A stretch of DNA of 64,000 nt. Source: Puffinus mauretanicus. Taxonomy: Eukaryota > Chordata > Aves > Procellariiformes > Procellariidae. The stretch spans positions 1,400,001 to 1,464,000 of the forward strand of contig JAJKFH010003229.1 in the NCBI GenBank assembly GCA_023333565.1, written 5' to 3'. The position numbers and the translations under genes were made by a program. The notes under the pieces were generated by a model. That model was given only the letters and a program-made list of their open reading frames with translations. It was not told where the DNA came from and did not search any database. Positions 58,009-64,000 of this stretch are shown one piece after another; the stretch's first letter is position 1; each line of letters begins with the position of its first letter.

Positions 58009-61000
58009 GTTGTTAAACATGAGGAATGAAGCTATAGGGAACACATCTGCAGAAAACGTTCAGATCAGTAACATTTCTTGTTTGTGAGCGGCACAGGAAT
58101 GTGTATTCAGTGTTTTATATTTCTGTGTCTTGGATTGGTCCTTTGAAACAGGATACCTGCAGTAATTACCTGAGTAGCTCTAAGATGACACTGTATTTTT
58201 CTTCTTTTAAATCGAGCAGCAATGTTTTTTAATAATTCTTGTTCTTGGGCATGAGATATAAATTATATAGGCTATAGTTTTAAAATACAAACACAGAATA
58301 TTTAGTATCAGTATAAAATAGTATAAAAGTCTCCTTCCTAAGGAAATCACATCTTTCTTCACAAGTATTTATAAATTTGTGTTTTTCTCCAAGTTGTTAA
58401 GTCTTTCTCATAACATTTGGTCCAGAGTAATCAGAACTGCCTTACCACCATCTCACACAGATACAGTTATTCTGCCTGCAAACTGCTCTCCTAGGACAGT
58501 AACCTAGAGGATACATGACTGAAGATAAATCAGGGATTTCTTACTTCCATTACCAATATTAATCATATTTCAGATTAAATTAAGTTCACCATCAAAGCTC
58601 ATCTATAGAAACTATCACTAAGCATTTTCTGAAGCCCTATCTACTTAAGGGAACTGCAATTTGGAGCTGCTACCAAGGCAGAAGTTCATTTCATCTTTTA
58701 CATTTCACATGTGTCTGTGTTTCAAATAGGAGACTCTAAAAGATAACAATGCTCCAAAACACAGACAATAAATCCCAGTACTGCAGTCTGAAAGTTGAAT
58801 AAACTCAACAAATGTACTCCAGCCTGATTACACCCACATGGACTTATACAGGATTTCATTTTAAACTTGCATTGTACTTCAATCTGAAATAATTTTCAAA
58901 TGCATAAAAAAGCTTATGATACAAATGTTTACACAAAGATATGCCCCCTGCACACCTTAAAAAAATCACTGAGAAACAAAATATTGGAAACATTTCAGGA
59001 AACATTTCAGAAATTTGGACACTCCACGTTAGGAGATGAGAAAACTTTACTTGCTTCACTTGCACATAACACTTCCACTTGCTTCATGTATTCAGCTTTG
59101 AAGTAAGGATATTTTCAAAGAACTGGTTTTTTCCAGCTTTTTTTTTCTTTTAATTCTTCTTTCCTTCCCCCCCCCCCCCGCATTACTGCTGTCATTTGTG
59201 AACTCCCACATAACCAGCTTCTTTTGAGTCAGGGAAAACACAAAAACAAAACCAAACCAATAACCCAAGGAAATGCTCAGTTTCTAACACAAGAAACTGT
59301 ATTAAAAAGTTGAAGTTTTCACAATTCTTTTCCAAAGCAATGGAGAACTTTGTAAAAGAATAAAATGATGCATTATAAACATGGCTGAGACTTCCGCAGA
59401 AATTTGCTTCACATCTCTATGTTGGGAAAAAAGGGGGGAAAGTCAGTAAAGGGCAGTGCAAGCACCAGGCAATGGAGGTCTCAGCAGGTCACACAAAGAA
59501 GGAAATCTTCTGAGGAAGCAGCTCGTACATACGTGTTGCAAATTCTGCTTTTTATGGAACAGGACCTACTGCTCACATCTTTGATAACACTCACAAAGCA
59601 CTACTGAAAGCTGATGTCCAATAGGATATTAAGAAATCTTCACTAACCATTAAAAGTATTGTGGCTCCCCAGATCACTTAGAATTCACTTTTACTCATAA
59701 ATTGCACTTACTGTTTCTCTAATTCTGCTTCATGACAGTTCAAATCCCCAGGGTGACGGGAGAAAACAAGAAGGCTATGGAGAGGTCTGTAATGACTGTC
59801 CCCTGCAGATATGTTTGCAACAAAGCTTGGAAATTTGTCCAAGAAAGATGTAAAAATTCTGGCTTATTTTAGTAAACGGGTTGGCACCTTCATTTCCAGT
59901 TGCTAAATCGGACTTAAAACCCAACTAATCCCAATTTTCTGCTAATACTGTAGCTGCTAAAGAAATAAGCCATCATCCTGAACCAGTGAATGACGCCCAT
60001 GTGGGTATTTAACAGGAGGACCTCCCAGCCATCTCCCCTTTTGAGAACAGGGGCTTTCAGCCAACGATCCTTCAGGTGAAGCTGTGCCCTGGAGCCTACG
60101 GGCGACTGCCAGCTTGAAAGCAAAGCAAGAAATGAAGTGGGCATCATCATCTGTGCTTTACCATGAAGCGAAGCCCCACCATCCTTTTTCTACAGCAGAC
60201 TTCCAAGTCTGCCGGACTGCACACACACACACGCACAACGCCTGTAGTGGCAGAATGAGGTAGCTGTGGCTCTGAAACAGAAGTACACATGCAGTGTCTC
60301 CCAGGGCAATACAGCTGCGTAACACTCGGTTTGCACTCTTTTTTAGTAAAGTCATAATATCTTATTACTGTTTTTTCAGAGTGAAAACCCATGTAGCAGA
60401 AAATCCCCCTCTATTGCTGCATTACCGCAGCAGACCCCCCCGGCTTGGTTTATTTTCCGGCAGTGAGAACACATGAGGTGGAGCTCTTGGCCTCTCAGAG
60501 CCACGATCCACCATTGCACATTCACAGCAAGCCCCCTACTCACGGGCTCCAAGTTGTTCACACAGCACAGGAGAGGTTAGGGGCCAAAGCTTTTGAGTAA
60601 TTTTTTCACTTACAGCTAATGAACATTGCTGCAGAACCTTGAAGACATGAGGAGGAGAAAGGTTCTGGCAGAAGCTGCTCATAAATTGGTACGTAAGCAC
60701 CAAATCTAGATGTGCATGAAGTTCCCAGTCATTGGGCATCTGTATGTTTAACAGAAGCAGCTCAGAAGCGTGCAAGCCAAAGAACAAACTGTCTTAGCGC
60801 TCCATCCCCCACTGAAAAAGAAGCTAAACATTTTTTTGCCAGCCTTCTTCCTCCTGCAGTCTGTTCCCACACAGATGGCAAAACGTTTTTTTGAGGCCTT
60901 GTACTGCATGCTCCACTGAAGTCAATGGGAACCCTGACACTGACTTCTCGAACAGTAAGATTGAATCCACCAACTCAAAGAAAGCCAGAAAAATGAAAAG

Positions 61001-62547
61001 CTTTTTTTTTTTCTTCTCCTACAAAAGAACAATCCCAAAAGGATTAGGACGATTGCCAAATGCAGAAACCAGAAGCACTTCAAATTGCTCCCAATGACTC
61101 AATTGACCACAGCGATGTTAATCCCTAGAAACAACACTGTTGTGACATAACATTAAGTCCAATCATATCCAACAAAACTTCTGCACCAATATATGCAAGA
61201 CCTTATTCTCAAGCAGAAATGGGATGTGCACTTCCAACTGCTCAAAGGCATGCTGAGCAAAGGGAGCATTAGAATAAACTTAAAGTCCAAGCTGATTATG
61301 AATATTCTGAGATGTGTCGATCCCACATTTTAAAGGACAGAGTAAGAAGGACTGTAATCCTGCACCTGCTTTCCAATCCGAAACACTGCGCAGCTGGACA
61401 CATGCCCATGCACATGTCCCTCTGCACCATGCATCTTGCCAGCATATCTACAACCCCGCTCGGACAACTGGCAAAACCCAGGCCAAGAGCAAAGAGAACC
61501 CATCTCAGTCAGATACTGTCTGAGTATCTCAGTCCACGGGCTGTAACTTTGTTCACATTTGTACACATTTCATGTGCAACATGAAATGAAAAAATCATGT
61601 CTACTTAACATGGCTAACAGTGTTAACAGGTTGCTGACAGCACGACACAACTACTTGCAAAGCTCTATCTCCTGCCCTGGATGAACTGCTCTGTTACTTG
61701 AAATCTGAAGCACGCCAGCTCAGTAAGGTGGTCCCAAAACATGATACAAAACTGGTTTCTACCATCTCCAAGTACATGGGGAGGAATAGGTAAATACTTC
61801 TACCATTTTTAAGTGCTTAGCACCAACACCACTCCACAAACATTTCTGAACTTCACACACCTCAAGTTCATAGTATATTTTGCTCTTGAAGAGGAAAACA
61901 ACGAGTTTTGCAATAGGATTTCATTTCTGTTGAAGCTTGCTGTTCTCACTGAGGCACGATCTCCAAAGAAATACAAAGACATGACCATAATAAACGCTCT
62001 ACTGTGTTAACAAGACTTCGGCTTCAGACTGCAAATTCAGCCATTCCTGACTACTGGCACTCTCAAGCTGGTTTCCTGTCTTGCTGACTGATGTTTTTAA
62101 GATGTGCTGGGCTAATGGTACGGTAACATTAAAAATCAGGAAAGAAAGTGTGACCCTGGTTAAATACTCTTTCAAAAAGCCAATTGAGAGAGCAGGTCCG
62201 ATGTGTAGCATCAGCCTCTTCCTGCCTGAGTGTTCAGTTATTCCCGAGCTGGACATCAGTGCCCTTTGCACAGATGAAGAACAAGTTCCTCTAACAGAGC
62301 CCTACCAGGCAGATACACAAATACCTTTCACAGAGGAAACAGTACGTGAAAACCCTCAGGTACGTTACTCTTACTGCTGGTAGGAAAAGGGGGGGGGGGC
62401 GGGGAAAGGAAGTTTTAGAATGATGTAGATTAACATTTCCAATTCTGAAGCTAAGAAAACAGAAGCTATGAGTGCCCAGAAGATGACACCACATGCCAAG
62501 TACTCCCACTGACAAAAGGCGTTGATGGAGTCTACCAGAGTCCAGTA

Positions 62548-62729
62548 CCTTGGAACAGGCTGCCCAGGGAAGTGGTTGAGTCACCGACCCTGGAAGTATT
62601 TAAAAGACGTGTAGATGAGGCGCTTAGGGACATGGTACTAAACCATGGGCATGGTGGTGTTGGGTTGACGGTTGGACTCGATGATCTTAGAGGTGTTTTC
62701 CAACCTTAATGATTCTATGATTCTATGAT
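62548..62729 (+). mobile_element. CR1 3'-end fragment, plus strand
   Basis: About 180 bp beginning ccttggaacaggctgccc and ending in gattctatgattctatga. The translation corresponds to the last ORF2 residues ([22 protein letters not shown]), then the 3' UTR gttggactcgatgatcttag. It is the same subfamily as the 34688 and 37698 copies, severely 5'-truncated, and antisense to APP. Confidence 0.93.
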
Positions 62730-64000
62730 CATTTCTCCTTCATCACTGTGTAACAATTCCCCAATTAACCAGTTGCCTGAGACAACTAATTAACGTGCAA
62801 TCATTATGGCTGCATCCAACTAAACAAGCTCAAAGCACCTCAAGAAAAGGACATTCTACATAGGAAAGCCCAGCAAAGGCATCAAGGAAAGAGTAACAAG
62901 AAAGGGGTTCAAGTATTATTTTACAAGTACTATCAAACTCAACCTTTGACATCAAACTGACTTGCCCTTCACCATCAAAAATGTTTACTACAACAGTATT
63001 TAACAGATTGGCATCATGAATAGTAGCTAAGCAGAAAAACTTATTCTTTGTATTAATTGCTACACAAACAGGTACATTTCGAGTCACTATGGTAATTGCA
63101 ACTCAGGTGGCAGTAATGCAATCGAATAATTGTTGTTCTTGAATGACCCTCCAATTTGCCAATTTCTCAAAATCCAGAAAGAACTTTAATATTAAAAGTA
63201 AGTATGATCATTTATCACGTCTCTTCTTTTACTTTTGTTTCACAGTAAGACCGGCAAACAATGCATTTAATTTAAAACTATCTTTGGCATCCTTTCTCCA
63301 ACAGGAACTAAGTTCACTGAATTGGACTGAAGTAAAAATAAATAAATCAAGTTTGATCATTCCAATCAAGTACTTCTTGATGGAAAGGCTTTTCAAACTG
63401 ATGAAGAAACAAAAAAATCCTTAACACTCCATAGTGCCTTGGCTCATCCTGGGAGAGAGATTACTTCTCGCCTCACAGAACCACACCTACGCTTCTGTTG
63501 AAACTTCTGTTGAAACAAAAAAAGCAGATCAAAGCTTTAAATGCTCTTATCTTCAGGATTATGTTATGATGCAATCTACTTTATTACCGCGCTCTGTGGC
63601 TTAGCATTTTCTGTTGTTTAGCAGGGTAACTGTTTCAGAGATAAGCTTTAATTTCTTTAGTACTCATGAAAGTAAGACATTAAACTAGACTGAAGTTCCT
63701 TCTCCGAAGACTAATCTAAGCAGCACAGTCAATGTAAGGATTTGCACAGACTTCAAATAAATCTGTATCAAACTCCTAGCGCAGTGCGAGGAGTTTTGCA
63801 CTGATCTGTTGGTGCAGCCCTGTGACACCTGCCAGGCTGACCCTCTAACAGCCCATAAGACAGCCCAGTGCTTCTCCCACAAGAAATTCTATGACACAGC
63901 TACACAATGTGATAAATCAATACATCCCATTAATTTGCAACTATCAAATCCACTTCTGCGTTATGCTTAAGACAGGATTTTAGTTTGCTGAACAACAGCA
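62730..64000 (-). other. APP: APP intron 2, last 1.3 kb of the window
   Basis: AT-rich intron. A small 14-bp near-exact tandem repeat (acttctgttgaaac-type) lies at about 63492-63517. I see nothing else. Confidence 0.7.

Larger units (their letters stand above)
50681..62547 (-). other. APP: APP intron 2, distal part in the window
   Basis: About 11.9 kb of intron. Content: A runs (51412-51429, 57988-58008), a perfect short hairpin (52160-52201), a G-rich tract (56363-56390), a C13 run (59167-59179), a CA repeat (60220-60232), a mixed G run (62389-62404), and a pyrimidine-rich region at about 54870-55280. No exon, RNA gene or CR1 was recognised between 50681 and 62547. APP exon 2 was looked for by its conserved protein features and was not seen. 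Confidence 0.75.

Noticed and set aside
45880..64000. APP exon 2 within the window
   Set aside because: I looked on the minus strand for the conserved cysteine-rich growth-factor-domain sequence that precedes exon 3 and did not find it, so intron 2 must extend beyond 64000. A tool search could overturn this.

Overview
The window is a piece of a bird genome. It carries the middle of the amyloid-beta precursor protein gene (APP), read on the minus strand. Three coding exons can be placed to the base: exon 5 (2958-3151, 194 bp), exon 4 (4648-4760, 113 bp) and exon 3 (45750-45879, 130 bp). All three match the human exon lengths and phases as I know them, have AG/GT borders, and join in frame. They encode the end of the growth-factor-like E1 domain, the copper-binding domain and the start of the acidic stretch. 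No base outside these exons looks protein-coding to me. Exon 2 and the exons after 5 lie outside the window. A bird source is inferred from abundant CR1 retrotransposons with the typical (ATTCTATG)n 3' end, from two copies of an LTR common in bird genomes, and from bird-like APP residues. I cannot name the species.

Layout by coordinate: 1-2957 is part of intron 5; 3152-4647 is intron 4 (1.5 kb); 4761-45749 is intron 3 (41 kb); 45880-64000 is the 3' part of intron 2. Intron 3 holds most of the mobile DNA: two solo LTRs in the same direction (10042-10598, 21837-22376), a decayed plus-strand CR1 (18513-19945), a long minus-strand CR1 (29181-32085), an ancient minus-strand CR1 (33230-34600), and a composite CR1 locus (34688-38690). 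In the composite, a nearly complete minus-strand CR1 was interrupted twice by shorter CR1 copies, one in each direction. Intron 2 has smaller CR1 remnants and a 340-bp CpG-dense patch.

The observations most worth a second look are: loss of two basic residues in the conserved heparin-binding loop of APP (R102W, K106N by human numbering); an inverted pair of closely similar 0.8-kb CR1 arms about 2.2 kb apart in intron 3, which would fold into long double-stranded RNA in the APP pre-mRNA; and the isolated CpG patch in intron 2. I found no new multi-gene system, CRISPR array, operon or intact foreign gene. The remainder is ordinary, gene-poor vertebrate intron, and I say so where that is all I see.
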